From: Verrucomicrobiota bacterium
Lineage (GTDB): Bacteria; Verrucomicrobiota; Verrucomicrobiia; Chthoniobacterales; Terrimicrobiaceae
Length of the DNA stretch: 39,203 nt
NCBI GenBank assembly: GCA_017305195.1
Contig: JAFKMU010000071.1
Coordinates: 1 to 39,203 of the forward strand
Direction of reading: 5' to 3'
Position numbers and translations under genes: made by a program. Below are positions 23,478 to 30,824 of the stretch, in pieces. The notes under the pieces were generated by a model. That model saw only the letters and a list, made by a program, of their open reading frames with translations, was not told the origin of the DNA and did not search any database. Each line of letters opens with the position of its first letter. The stretch's first letter is position 1.

Positions 23478-23511
23478 CCCAGATCTCACGCGATTATCGC
23501 GGCGCGTAACA
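23478..23511 (-). repeat. right terminal inverted repeat
   Basis: Read inward it begins TGTTACGCGCCGCGATAATC. A second related motif, TTCGCAATAATCCCGGGGAC, lies at 23444-23470. The terminal TG/CA fits IS21/Mu-type ends. Confidence 0.85.
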
Positions 23512-23518
23512 CGTATCC
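23512..23518. repeat. right target site duplication CGTATCC
   Basis: Exact copy of 20361-20367. If the preceding A is counted with the target, the duplication would be 8 bases and the right end one base shorter. Confidence 0.88.
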
Positions 23519-23782
23519 AGCCTCAGTTCGTTTGTTGCGGTCACCACCATGCTTTTGCCGCATACGAAATGGGGACGACTCAGATGCGGGCTCTCAACAT
23601 CATTGGACGTAATCCTGCTGCAAAATCAGTCAATCCTGGCTGGTGCCTCCTTTTTGAGTGGGACGGAGTGAATCATTTGGAGCGACCTCAACCCGCGTGA
23701 ACGGGGCTCCGGCAGAGGCGCGATTTGAGCCTTTACCCAGCTCACGGTAGTGCTAAATTCCAAGTTGGAACGCTTGATTCCC

Positions 23783-24118
23783 ATGGAGGCTCGCATCTCT
23801 AGCACCGAATACCGCCGTTTACTTGGTCAGAAGAAGAAGGCTGCACTGGCCCATGCCCATCGCACCCAGGCCCTGCGCAAACGCTTGGCTGCGGTTATCC
23901 TTGAAGATCCCGTACGGGCTTTGGAGGCCGCCACGACAACATTGTCCAACAAAAAAGCCCCTCAACAGCAATGGAGCAGGCGGCAGTGGGAAGAACTTCT
24001 ACGCACGAGGACCATGAAGGACATCGCGAAACTGTTGGTCCGTCCGCCTGAAAAATTCCAGCCACTCATGGATTGCCATCCGTTTGGAGGATTGGCCTCT
24101 GCCGTTCATGGCCGTTGA
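23783..24118 (+). CDS. 111-aa protein, upstream partner of a nucleotidyltransferase (element B)
   Basis: From the ATG at 23783 (MEARISSTEYRRLLGQKKKAAL); a GTG at 23750 is possible. The chain is basic and helical, with QWSRRQWEELLRTRTMKDIAKLL near the C-terminus. The gene overlaps the next one by 11 bases, like an antitoxin followed by its toxin. I recognise no domain; the role as antitoxin or accessory protein rests only on position. Confidence 0.6.
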   Translation: MEARISSTEYRRLLGQKKKAALAHAHRTQALRKRLAAVILEDPVRALEAATTTLSNKKAPQQQWSRRQWEELLRTRTMKDIAKLLVRPPEKFQPLMDCHPFGGLASAVHGR

Positions 24119-24653
24119 GATTACTCGCGAACTGCTCGGACTGGCGATTCAGCAACTTGCGCAGTTAACAGGCGAGAAGGAATTTGTGGCTGTCGGGCGC
24201 GGTACTCTCGCGATCACTGCTCCGCCAGAACTGGCGCAAATGGCCACCACTGACGATGTTGATATATGGCCGCGACACAACGAAATGGCCGCCTTGGACG
24301 AAAGTATTTTTGAGCTCGGCGAAACCAGTAAGTTTCATGAGCAGTACGGCTTCTATATTGAGCGCCTTGGAGCATGGACGTTGCTGACGCAACCCCCTGG
24401 TTGGGAGGACCGGGCAACAATTCTCAGATTTGACGACAACTCACTTCTCGTTCTCGGATTGATGGATCTTCTCTACAATAAACTGGAAGCAAATCGTTCC
24501 AAAGATCGCGATTTTATTCAGGAAGCAATCGCCTGTAAATTGGCAGACATCGATGTCTTAAGGAAGTTTGTCCAACGCTTTGCTCCCAATCCCGAAGTAC
24601 GGGAGAGTCTTCTTGGAAGTTTGTCAGATATAGTCAGGGGTTGTGCCCGTTAA
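24108..24653 (+). CDS. nucleotidyltransferase, DUF6036/MNT-like (element B)
   Basis: 181 residues from the ATG at 24108; a TTG at 24084 is an alternative. An N-terminal helix (ELLGLAIQQLAQL) is followed by FVAVGRGTLA and TTDDVDIW at about 47-53, a degenerate form of the GG...TxDxD signature of minimal nucleotidyltransferases and AbiEii relatives. LGLMDLLYNKLEANRSKDRDFIQEA then matches the region that in such proteins contacts the nucleotide. The pair with 23783 may be a toxin-antitoxin or defence module carried by the element. Confidence 0.72.
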   Translation: MAVEITRELLGLAIQQLAQLTGEKEFVAVGRGTLAITAPPELAQMATTDDVDIWPRHNEMAALDESIFELGETSKFHEQYGFYIERLGAWTLLTQPPGWEDRATILRFDDNSLLVLGLMDLLYNKLEANRSKDRDFIQEAIACKLADIDVLRKFVQRFAPNPEVRESLLGSLSDIVRGCAR

Positions 24654-24821
24654 AAAGCGAGGAAGCGCAGCCGGAAGAGAACTGGAATGGCTTTAATGGA
24701 GATCGGATTTTCCCTCAACTGAATCCCTTCGCAATCTCCACTTCAGAGGATTGGTCATACCTGCCACGACAGAATCCGACCGATAATAAAATCCGAAGGC
24801 CGAAAGAACCCTGCGGACGAT

Positions 24822-25235
24822 TCAGTTTTTGAGAGCCTCCAAAAGTGCTCTTTCTGAGCAGGGTTTGCCCAAAGACGAGCTAACTCCGAGCGCCTGGTAT
24901 TTTTCCCGAAGACCATCCTCTAGGTAAGCTGAAATCACGACGATCTTCCCTGTGAACTTGGTTTTCCGTACTTCTCTGACGAGATCGAGGCCGTTCATGC
25001 GCCCCATCTCATTATCTGTGATGAGAACATCGAACTCTCCGGGGTCCGCCACGATGGCGGCAAGAGCCTGCTCGCCATCGGGAAAGCTGACGACAGTATG
25101 ACCCAGCTTTCCGAGAAGACCGGTCAGCAACTCGCGGGAAGGCTCCTCATCGTCGGCGCAAATGACTCGAAGCGGCTTGGGGTTGAAATCAAAGCATACT
25201 GTATCGCCCGGAGGTTCATCCGGTTTCCGCCCCAA
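24822..25235 (-). CDS. single-domain response regulator (element B)
   Basis: 137 residues from a TTG at 25235, chosen because GAGG lies 5 bases upstream and because the longer frame runs through the preceding gene. A 20-residue leader precedes a receiver domain with Asp28/Asp29, phospho-acceptor Asp74 in ITDNEMGRMNG, Ser near 102 (VVISAY) and Lys in LGKPCSE near 125. The TDN(D/E)M context is shared with the response regulator of element A. It is the third gene of a probable operon with HU and a winged-helix protein. No histidine kinase is nearby. Confidence 0.8.
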   Translation of the reverse strand: MGRKPDEPPGDTVCFDFNPKPLRVICADDEEPSRELLTGLLGKLGHTVVSFPDGEQALAAIVADPGEFDVLITDNEMGRMNGLDLVREVRKTKFTGKIVVISAYLEDGLREKYQALGVSSSLGKPCSERALLEALKN

Positions 25236-25246
25236 GAGCGCCTCGA

Positions 25247-25765
25247 TTATTTTTTTCCAGTTAATCGGGATTTTTTGGCAGAGATTTTCGGCTTTGAAAC
25301 GCGGGAGGTCTTGGCCTTTGCAGGTTTCTCGGCAACCACTGGAGTATCCTTCTTCGCACCGGTTTCCTTGAACCGGTAGATTCCTGTGCCCGTCTTTTGA
25401 ATCTCCTCCATCGACTTTCCCGTGGTGCTGAACCACACATGCACGTTCCGATTTTTCAGCCCGAGCTTGGCCGACAATTTCTTCACGGAGATTCCAGAAG
25501 GACCAGCCGCTTTCAGAGCTTCCAGAATCAAATTTTTGATGGCCCCGCGTTTTCCTCGCTTCTTCGGGGCTCTGGGCAAACGCGCGTTGCCAAGTTCACC
25601 ACCGCGGATTTTTCGAGAGGAAACCGTTTTGACGACTGATGTCGATCCTTCGATGGCGGCTGCAATCTGCTTTTCGATGGACGCCAGTTCAGCCGTCAGT
25701 TTGTCACGTTTCTCCGCAAGGGCGAGCAGCGAGCGGAGCGATGCGGTCGAGATGTTCAAACTCAT
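25247..25765 (-). CDS. coiled-coil plus winged-helix nucleoid-type protein (element B)
   Basis: 172 residues: N-terminal coiled coil (about 8-42, LLALAEKRDKLTAELASIEK), basic linker (45-75), winged-helix-like domain (KNLILEALKAAGPSGISVKK, then LSAKLGLKNRNVHVWFSTTGKS) and a Lys/Ala/Pro tail (132-172) missing from the chromosomal paralogue at 16083-16472. The two share the core NVHVWFS.TG and GISVK.LS.KLG segments. It follows the HU gene by 11 bases. By architecture it could coat or silence element DNA, which is inference. Confidence 0.78.
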   Translation of the reverse strand: MSLNISTASLRSLLALAEKRDKLTAELASIEKQIAAAIEGSTSVVKTVSSRKIRGGELGNARLPRAPKKRGKRGAIKNLILEALKAAGPSGISVKKLSAKLGLKNRNVHVWFSTTGKSMEEIQKTGTGIYRFKETGAKKDTPVVAEKPAKAKTSRVSKPKISAKKSRLTGKK

Positions 25766-25776
25766 GATACGCAGGA

Positions 25777-26052
25777 TTAGAGAATTCCCTTGAACGCCTT
25801 GCCGGCGACAAAGCGGACCGTTTTGCTGGCCTTGATCTTGATCTTTTCTCCCGTCTTGGGATTCACGCCGACACGGGCTTTGCGGGAGGCCACCTTGAAC
25901 GTCCCGAAGCCGATCAACTGAACGCTCTTCGTTTTCTTCACCCCGGCTTTGATGCCGTCGATAACGGCAGCAAGCGAGCGTTCGGCCTGGGCGGCGCTGG
26001 TTTCTTTTCCAAGGGATTTTTGTATATGGGCGACGAGTTCTGCTTTGGACAT
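25777..26052 (-). CDS. HU family DNA-binding protein (element B)
   Basis: 91 residues, full length for HU/IHF. It carries the arm signature GFGTFKVASRKARVGVNPKTGE at about 48-69, with the intercalating proline in VNPKTG, and the C-terminal KTVRFVAGKAFK. It bends DNA as a dimer. It is the first gene of the HU/winged-helix/receiver operon and so probably helps organise element DNA, the relaxosome or recombination complexes. The bases directly before its start read CACCTCCTT on the sense strand, the opposite of a Shine-Dalgarno site. Confidence 0.93.
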   Translation of the reverse strand: MSKAELVAHIQKSLGKETSAAQAERSLAAVIDGIKAGVKKTKSVQLIGFGTFKVASRKARVGVNPKTGEKIKIKASKTVRFVAGKAFKGIL

Positions 26053-26206
26053 ACCAAGGAGGTGCTACCGCATATTCCGGTCAAGAGCAATGCGTGAAAA
26101 TTGGGCATGGAGAAGCCTTTCAGAACAGAATCGACGACAAATTTTAGCGTGGCGAGGCGTTTACTCAAAAGCTTGATGCGTCTCTTTCGGGTCCTATCAT
26201 CTCCTG

Positions 26207-26533
26207 ATGAGCGAGACGATTTGCCCGGAGTGCGAAATGAACGATGTATTGGAGCACGCCGAAAAATGGGAACGTATGACCTGCGGCCACGAGTGGCTAC
26301 GTGAGGCTGAACTCGAGGCAGCCAAAATCATAAAAGATGCGAATGGGAATGCTCTCACGGACGGAGACCGCGTTGTGCTCATCAAAGACCTCCCCCTTAA
26401 AGGGGCACAAGTTCTCAAAGGTGGGACGAAGACCGGCCCCATTCGCTTGGTCGATGGCGACCACGAAATATCCTGTAAGGTCGAAGGTGTGGGAGCCGTC
26501 GGCCTCAAAGCCTGCTTCGTGCGCAAGGCTTAA
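26207..26533 (+). CDS. PhnA/YjdM-family zinc-ribbon protein (element B)
   Basis: 108 residues. The N-terminal zinc ribbon is partly reduced (CPEC at residues 6-9, then TCGHEW with one cysteine and a histidine). The PhnA domain follows: DANGNALTDGDRVVLIKDLPLKG, GTKTGPIRLVDGDHEISC and GLKACFVRKA, matching the family closely. Despite the name, these proteins are not shown to cleave phosphonates; their function is unclear. The gene is 12 bases before the next small gene and divergent from HU. Confidence 0.9.
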   Translation: MSETICPECEMNDVLEHAEKWERMTCGHEWLREAELEAAKIIKDANGNALTDGDRVVLIKDLPLKGAQVLKGGTKTGPIRLVDGDHEISCKVEGVGAVGLKACFVRKA

Positions 26534-26545
26534 CACCTTCAATAG

Positions 26546-26809
26546 ATGGCGAAATATTGGGAAACCATTGTTGAAAAGCTGAAATCGGACGGCTGGCAGA
26601 TCCGTTGGGTGGAGGCCGTACAGGATGGGGAATCCGGGTGGACGGCAACCGCGATCCGGGGAAAGGAGCGCCATTCCACCCACGCCAATGATATTACATT
26701 GGCGTTCCAAGAGCTTGAAGCGAACTGTGCGGCTGCCCCCAAACCGCCCGTCGGGCGTCAGGAATTCCCTCGACAAGTGACTCCGCGCCGCCCTCGGTTG
26801 AGAACTTAA
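26546..26809 (+). CDS. 87-aa small protein downstream of PhnA-like gene
   Basis: The first 60 residues look folded (YWETIVEKLKSDGWQIRWVE, GWTATAIRGKERHSTHANDI, LAFQELE); the rest is a Pro/Arg-rich tail. The gene starts 12 bases after the PhnA-like stop and is probably co-transcribed. I recognise no function. It has no counterpart in element A. Confidence 0.6.
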   Translation: MAKYWETIVEKLKSDGWQIRWVEAVQDGESGWTATAIRGKERHSTHANDITLAFQELEANCAAAPKPPVGRQEFPRQVTPRRPRLRT

Positions 26810-26863
26810 TTTTTATCCAAATTCGGAGAAAGCGGGTCGTTTTCATTCGCCAGAGTGGCGGCG

Positions 26864-27178
26864 ATGAAAACGCATACCTTTTCCGAAAACGACATCCGCC
26901 ACTCCGACCGCCGCCACCCGGTGGACTTCCTTGAACCCCTGCCGACCCACGAGGATCAGCTTCAGCGCATCTGTGAAGTCCTGAGCCGGACCTTCGGCTG
27001 GGTGGCCGAAGCGGACACCGTTGAGCAAAAGGGACTCCGGGCATCCGTGGTCCTGTATTGCGTCCGGGCTGATCTTCTCGGCGCGGCCACCCTCGAACAA
27101 CTCGGCGCGACGACTGGCACCCCGCAGGCCGTCGTGGACGAGTTGGTGTCGGATTTCTGCCACAGCATCGGCTGGTAA
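26864..27178 (+). CDS. conserved 104-aa protein, first gene of the primase operon (element B)
   Basis: 104 residues from the ATG at 26864; an in-frame GTG at 26855 is ignored because the element A copy also has exactly 104 residues from an ATG. The two proteins differ at only a few positions beyond the first ten residues. The stop is one base before the Toprim gene, the same spacing as in element A. No family recognised. Confidence 0.82.
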   Translation: MKTHTFSENDIRHSDRRHPVDFLEPLPTHEDQLQRICEVLSRTFGWVAEADTVEQKGLRASVVLYCVRADLLGAATLEQLGATTGTPQAVVDELVSDFCHSIGW

Positions 27179-27179
27179 C

Positions 27180-28130
27180 ATGATCGCGGCCATCCAAAAG
27201 GCCGCTGACCAGGTGCGGGGCATCCCCTTGGGGGAACTCCTCAACTGGCACGGCTTCAAGATCACGAAGGAGGGCGTGAGCATTCGCGCCCGGAGCAAGC
27301 GGCACAACATTGTCGTCACCGGCAACAGGTGGTTCGACAACAAGGCCGGTGTGGGCGGAGCGGGAGCGATTGACCTGCAAATGCACCTTTGCGGCGGGGA
27401 CTTCCAAACGACCTGTCATGTTCTGGCCGAAGGTTTCCGGCCCACTGGTGCCGGGCTGGTTTTTCCTCCCGGCAAGAGGTCCGAGGACCGACGCAGGCCG
27501 TTCGAGGAACTGGTCGCCCAATACGCCGTGCCCAGTGCCGGTAACTGGCCCGAGGCCCGCGACTATCTGGTGGAAACCCGCAAAGTCGATCCAGTCATTG
27601 TGGACGAACTCCATGAACGCGGCTCGATTTACGCGAATAATCACCGGCCCAATCCCGGCATTGTTTTCCTTCACCGGAGTTCGCACGGAAAGGTGGAAGG
27701 GGCGACGTTGCGGGACACCCGCCACGAATCCAGCTTCCGGCCTTGTCTCGGGAACAAGCTCTCGGCGTGGTTCTCCATCGGCGATCTCGCCAATGCGCAA
27801 ACCGTTGTGGCGGTCGAATCGCCCATCGAGGCGTTGAGCTATCACACGCTTTTTGCGGGCCGTAATGACCCGCTCGCCATCGTCAGTTGCTCCGGTTCCT
27901 TCGTGCCGGAAGAACTGATGTTTCAAGCCTACGACCGCCGCCAGAGCTTTGTCGTGGCTTTGAACAACTACGATGCCGGGGAATTCGGATGGCAGAAAGC
28001 CTGGGACAGCACCACCGACTGGACCGGATTCAAACTCTCTTCCGCTTGTCCCCAGCTCAAAGACTGGAACGCCGACTTGGTAGCCGCCCATCGCGTCACC
28101 AACGGCCAGCGGGCCTCTCTCCACCTGTAA
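27180..28130 (+). CDS. Toprim/DUF3991 primase-like protein (element B)
   Basis: 316 residues. DUF3991-like N-terminal part (RHNIVVTGNRWFDN, GAGAIDLQMHL) and Toprim-like C-terminal part (TVVAVESPIEALSYH, then VALNNYDAGEFGW). In the last segment the acidic pair seen in element A (NNDDAG) is NNYDAG, so one acidic residue of the Toprim metal site has become tyrosine in this copy; activity may be reduced. The ATG is one base after the stop of the 104-aa gene. Role by family: priming or processing of transferred single strands. Confidence 0.83.
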   Translation: MIAAIQKAADQVRGIPLGELLNWHGFKITKEGVSIRARSKRHNIVVTGNRWFDNKAGVGGAGAIDLQMHLCGGDFQTTCHVLAEGFRPTGAGLVFPPGKRSEDRRRPFEELVAQYAVPSAGNWPEARDYLVETRKVDPVIVDELHERGSIYANNHRPNPGIVFLHRSSHGKVEGATLRDTRHESSFRPCLGNKLSAWFSIGDLANAQTVVAVESPIEALSYHTLFAGRNDPLAIVSCSGSFVPEELMFQAYDRRQSFVVALNNYDAGEFGWQKAWDSTTDWTGFKLSSACPQLKDWNADLVAAHRVTNGQRASLHL

Positions 28131-28143
28131 CCCTTCAATTTCC

Positions 28144-29451
28144 ATGGATCTCACCGCCACCTATTCCCCCGAAGATAATAAACTGCGTCTTTACGCCAGA
28201 ACCCGCCTCGATGCCGAAACCTATACCCAAGTGAAGGCTGCCGGTTTTTCATGGGCTCCCAGACAGCAACTTTTCGTCGCTCCGATGTGGACGCCCCAAC
28301 GGGAAGACTTGCTCCTCAAACTCTGCGGCGAAATCGGAGACAAGGATAAATCGCTGGTCCAACGCGCCTCGGAGCGAGCTGAACGCTTTGAAAATTACAG
28401 CGAGAACCGGGCCAAGGACGCCGAACAGGCTCGCAACCAGGTCGATTCCATCGTGGAACACATCCCCTTTGGGCAGCCCATTCTTGTCGGGCATCACAGC
28501 GAACGCCGCGCCCGAAAAGATGCCGAACGCATCGACAATGGGATGCGCAAAAGCATCAAAATGTGGGACACGTCGAAGTACTGGGCGGCCCGCGCCGAGG
28601 CAGCGATCCTCGACGCCAAATACAAGGAACGGCCCGATGTCCGCGCCCGCCGCATCAAGAAACTGGAGGCCGAACAGCGGAAAAAGGAACGCACCAAGGC
28701 CGAATCCGAACGTTTCCTGAAGGCATGGAGCAAACCGCGTCTGACGATGGAAGACGCGGCAAGGATTGCCAATCTCGATCATGGGAATTTCCTCAGTGCC
28801 AGTCAGCGGACCGACGGAAAGACATGGCCGGTATCCTTGTGGGATGCGACCCAGAGCCGCTTCGAGCCTCAACCGAAGGTGGAGGAAATCGCGGCCAAAG
28901 CCGTAAAAAATCACCAGGCGACCATCACTTGGGCCGACCGTTGGCTGGGCCATTTCGCCAATCGGCTGACCTACGAGCGCACCATGCTCAAACAGGACGG
29001 CGGGATTGTCGCCGATCAGAATCGGCCGGAAGTCGGAGGAGCCTGCAAATGCTGGGCGTCACCGCGAGGCGGCTGGTCGATCATTCAGAAGATCAACAAA
29101 GTCTCCGTGACCGTTCTCGATAATTGGGGCAACGGCGGGGGGGATTTTACCCGCACGATCCCCTTCGACAAGCTCACCGCCGTCATGAGCAAGACCCAAG
29201 TGGACGAGGCCCGCCAGGCTGGCGGACTGCTCGGAGAACAACCCATCGGCTTTATCCTGGCTCCCAAACCCACCGAAAGTTCCGGCGAAACCATCCAACC
29301 GGCATCGGAACCGCCGAAAGTTTCCGAGGCCCCGGTTATTCGCAGCGGTATCGAGACCCCGCGAGGACCGCTCACCCGCAGGGCATCGGCCCAGCCGGAT
29401 GTTACGACTCCCCGGAGCGGACAGTCTCCCAAACAAGGAATCGGCTTGTGA
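28144..29451 (+). CDS. DUF3560-family element protein (element B)
   Basis: 435 residues. N-terminal YSPEDNKLRLYAR and GFSWAPRQQLFVAP, then DUF3560 (YSENRAKDAEQ..., GQPILVGHHSERRARKDAERI), a long charged helix at about 150-195 (ARRIKKLEAEQRKKERTK), a globular part ending in NGGGDFTRTIPFDKLTAVM, and a low-complexity Pro/Ser/Thr tail. It closely matches the element A protein. The 13-base gap to the Toprim gene indicates one operon. Function unknown; a single-strand DNA or oriT processing role is inference. Confidence 0.86.
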   Translation: MDLTATYSPEDNKLRLYARTRLDAETYTQVKAAGFSWAPRQQLFVAPMWTPQREDLLLKLCGEIGDKDKSLVQRASERAERFENYSENRAKDAEQARNQVDSIVEHIPFGQPILVGHHSERRARKDAERIDNGMRKSIKMWDTSKYWAARAEAAILDAKYKERPDVRARRIKKLEAEQRKKERTKAESERFLKAWSKPRLTMEDAARIANLDHGNFLSASQRTDGKTWPVSLWDATQSRFEPQPKVEEIAAKAVKNHQATITWADRWLGHFANRLTYERTMLKQDGGIVADQNRPEVGGACKCWASPRGGWSIIQKINKVSVTVLDNWGNGGGDFTRTIPFDKLTAVMSKTQVDEARQAGGLLGEQPIGFILAPKPTESSGETIQPASEPPKVSEAPVIRSGIETPRGPLTRRASAQPDVTTPRSGQSPKQGIGL

Positions 29452-30353
29452 GTGCCCGGCATCCCGTCATGACGCACCTGCGGATTTTTGACGCTCATTG
29501 GCCGGACCCGTGGTCACAGGAGGACTCTCAGGCTCGCCCCCCGTGCCTGCCGGTTCCGCCAATCAGCACATCCGTCCTGGCGAGAACCGCTCGCGCCGCC
29601 CAATTGAGAAGGCCGTCCGCTGCGCTCCCGTGCCTTCTCAACTCGGCGGATGGACCAGCCGGCCGACCTCTGTTCGGAGGTAGAATCTTCTCTTTCTACG
29701 ACGCACTTGCGGTCGGACTTTGCCCATTTGCTCCTGCGCTTTCGGCGTCAGCGGCTGCCCTTTCTCCCGCCGCACACGCCCACCGCTTCGGGCAAATCGG
29801 CGCACCTGGGATGACGACCGGCGTCCCGGTCGTTCATCTGAATGGGCTTTTCGCTTCGCGGCCCATTCAGATCAACGCCTTGACCTCCCGACCCGCGGAT
29901 TCCTCGCGACTTCTTATTTTTCCTCCGCTCATGAGCGTCCCCAGTTCCGGGAGGCAGGGGCTGCGACCTCTCGCCCCGCCCTTCCTCACTGGCGCCGCTC
30001 ATCAGCTCACCTGTTCCGAATGCCCGGACTCCTGCCGCCCATTCCTTCCGTCCTCGCTCTCCCCCAAGCCCCGGCTCCGGGCGGAACGAATCGGCGTCTG
30101 CACTTTCAATCACCCGACATTCCCTTCGGCACCTGTGCGAAACATCGCTCCGGACGCGCTGAATTGCGGCCACTGCTCAGGACGGTGGGCGCTGCGATTC
30201 CTTGGCCCTTCCACCATCGCAGACGCCGCAATGCAGCGCAGCTTCCCCGAAATCTCGGGCTCCCTCCGCCCATTCTCTCCGTCCTCGCCTGCCCCCAATT
30301 CCCGGCTCCGGACGCAAAGAAAGGGCGCTGGCATCTGCATCGACCTCTCAACC

Positions 30354-30383
30354 GGAGTCCTCGGAAACGAGTTCGGGGACTCC
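30354..30383. repeat. conserved hairpin beside oriT (element B)
   Basis: GGAGTCC and GGACTCC arms with further pairing inside (TCGGAA...TTCGGGG). It is the counterpart of 2876-2905; changes between copies are not in codon pattern, which supports a DNA or RNA structure rather than a protein. Confidence 0.55.
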
Positions 30384-30424
30384 TCAAACAACCCGGCCCA
30401 ACAGATCGGGCTTTTCTATCTTCG

Positions 30425-30482
30425 CGGTCGTTTTCCCGGACCAAACGACCGGCGGGATAGCACTTTTTCCCGGAAAAAGTGC
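30425..30482 (-). other. oriT: oriT of element B
   Basis: Read on the minus strand: a perfect 11-base inverted repeat (30460-30470 with 30472-30482), the core TATCCCG at 30459-30453, then a second inverted repeat (30425-30435 with 30443-30451). The layout equals that at 2778-2835 in the opposite orientation. The core differs from the IncP nic consensus by one base (TATCCCG). Predicted nick after the G at 30453 on the minus strand. Confidence 0.8.
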
Positions 30483-30584
30483 CCGGCGATTCGCTGTCGC
30501 TCAATTTTCCGCCGTTCCTGCGCGTGTCAGGCCCGCTCCGGAGGGATCCACCCTTCTTCAAAAACAACCCAACCATAAAACACC

Positions 30585-30824
30585 ATGAAACGCAGCACAC
30601 GCAAACAACCCGCTCGCACCGCCCGCATCGACCTCGACATCTCGGTTGAGGCGCAGGAGCGGTTCGCCGAGATCCACAAGACCCTCGGTTACAAAACAAA
30701 ACCCGAAACTTTCGAGGCGATTATTTATACCGCCGCCATGAAAGGCACAATTGATCCGGGCGTTCTCCAGCGCATGAATACCAAGCTCGATCACGCGCTG
30801 GAAATCCTCGATTCGCTGACATGA
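30585..30824 (+). CDS. small relaxosome accessory protein, MobC/ribbon-helix-helix-like (element B)
   Basis: 79 residues with a basic N-terminus (MKRSTRKQPARTARIDLDIS) then helices (EAQERFAEIHKTLG, KPETFEAIIYTAAMKG). The strand RIDLDIS followed by two helices fits a ribbon-helix-helix DNA-binding fold. It overlaps the relaxase gene by ATGA. It is the homologue of the protein at 2428-2658, with the basic extension longer here. Probable role: oriT binding and autoregulation. Confidence 0.72.
   Translation: MKRSTRKQPARTARIDLDISVEAQERFAEIHKTLGYKTKPETFEAIIYTAAMKGTIDPGVLQRMNTKLDHALEILDSLT

Larger units (their letters stand above)
20368..23511. mobile_element. 3144-bp three-gene DDE/AAA transposon
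   Basis: Bounded by related terminal inverted repeats starting TGTT (20368-20401 and 23478-23511) and by a perfect 7-bp target duplication. Three genes on the minus strand encode a zinc-ribbon protein, a DD35E transposase and an AAA ATPase. The CGCGATAAT-type end motif recurs in degenerate form inside each end (20431-20450 and 23444-23470), as in transposons of the IS21/Tn7/Mu type with several transposase sites per end. Intact genes and perfect duplication suggest recent insertion. Confidence 0.9.
20172..23700 (+). pseudogene. metallophosphoesterase C-terminal fragment split by the transposon
   Basis: If the transposon and one copy of its 7-bp duplication are removed, bases 20172-20367 and 23519-23700 join in one open frame of 125 codons. 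Across the join it reads ETELVERI then QPQFVCCGHHHAF, and continues ALNIIGRNP and VNPGWCLLFEWDG. GHHH after a hydrophobic strand is the last metal-binding motif of calcineurin-like phosphoesterases. The first two thirds of such an enzyme are missing and the start is weak, so this was probably already a truncated gene before the insertion. Confidence 0.5.
29452..30584. other. gene-free oriT region of element B
   Basis: 1133 bases between the DUF3560 gene and the relaxosome operon. It holds the oriT and its flanking hairpin near the right side. Long open frames occur but give Pro/Ser/Arg-rich sequences that do not align codon-wise with element A. A block of about 60 bases (CCGCCCATTC..TCCGTCCTCG...) appears at about 30035-30100 and again, diverged, at 30265-30335, and once in element A. 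I see no gene. Confidence 0.6.

Noticed and set aside
24641..24832. 63-codon open frame between the nucleotidyltransferase and receiver genes
   Set aside because: No recognisable composition or start signal, no counterpart in element A, and it overlaps the end of the receiver gene.
26694..28160. 488-codon open frame opposite the primase operon of element B
   Set aside because: Antisense shadow of the 104-aa and Toprim genes, which have a homologue in element A and recognised domains.
29124..30578. 484-codon open frame overlapping the DUF3560 gene and the oriT region
   Set aside because: It is out of frame with a conserved gene, then runs through oriT; composition is Pro/Ser/Arg-rich and only DNA blocks match the other element.
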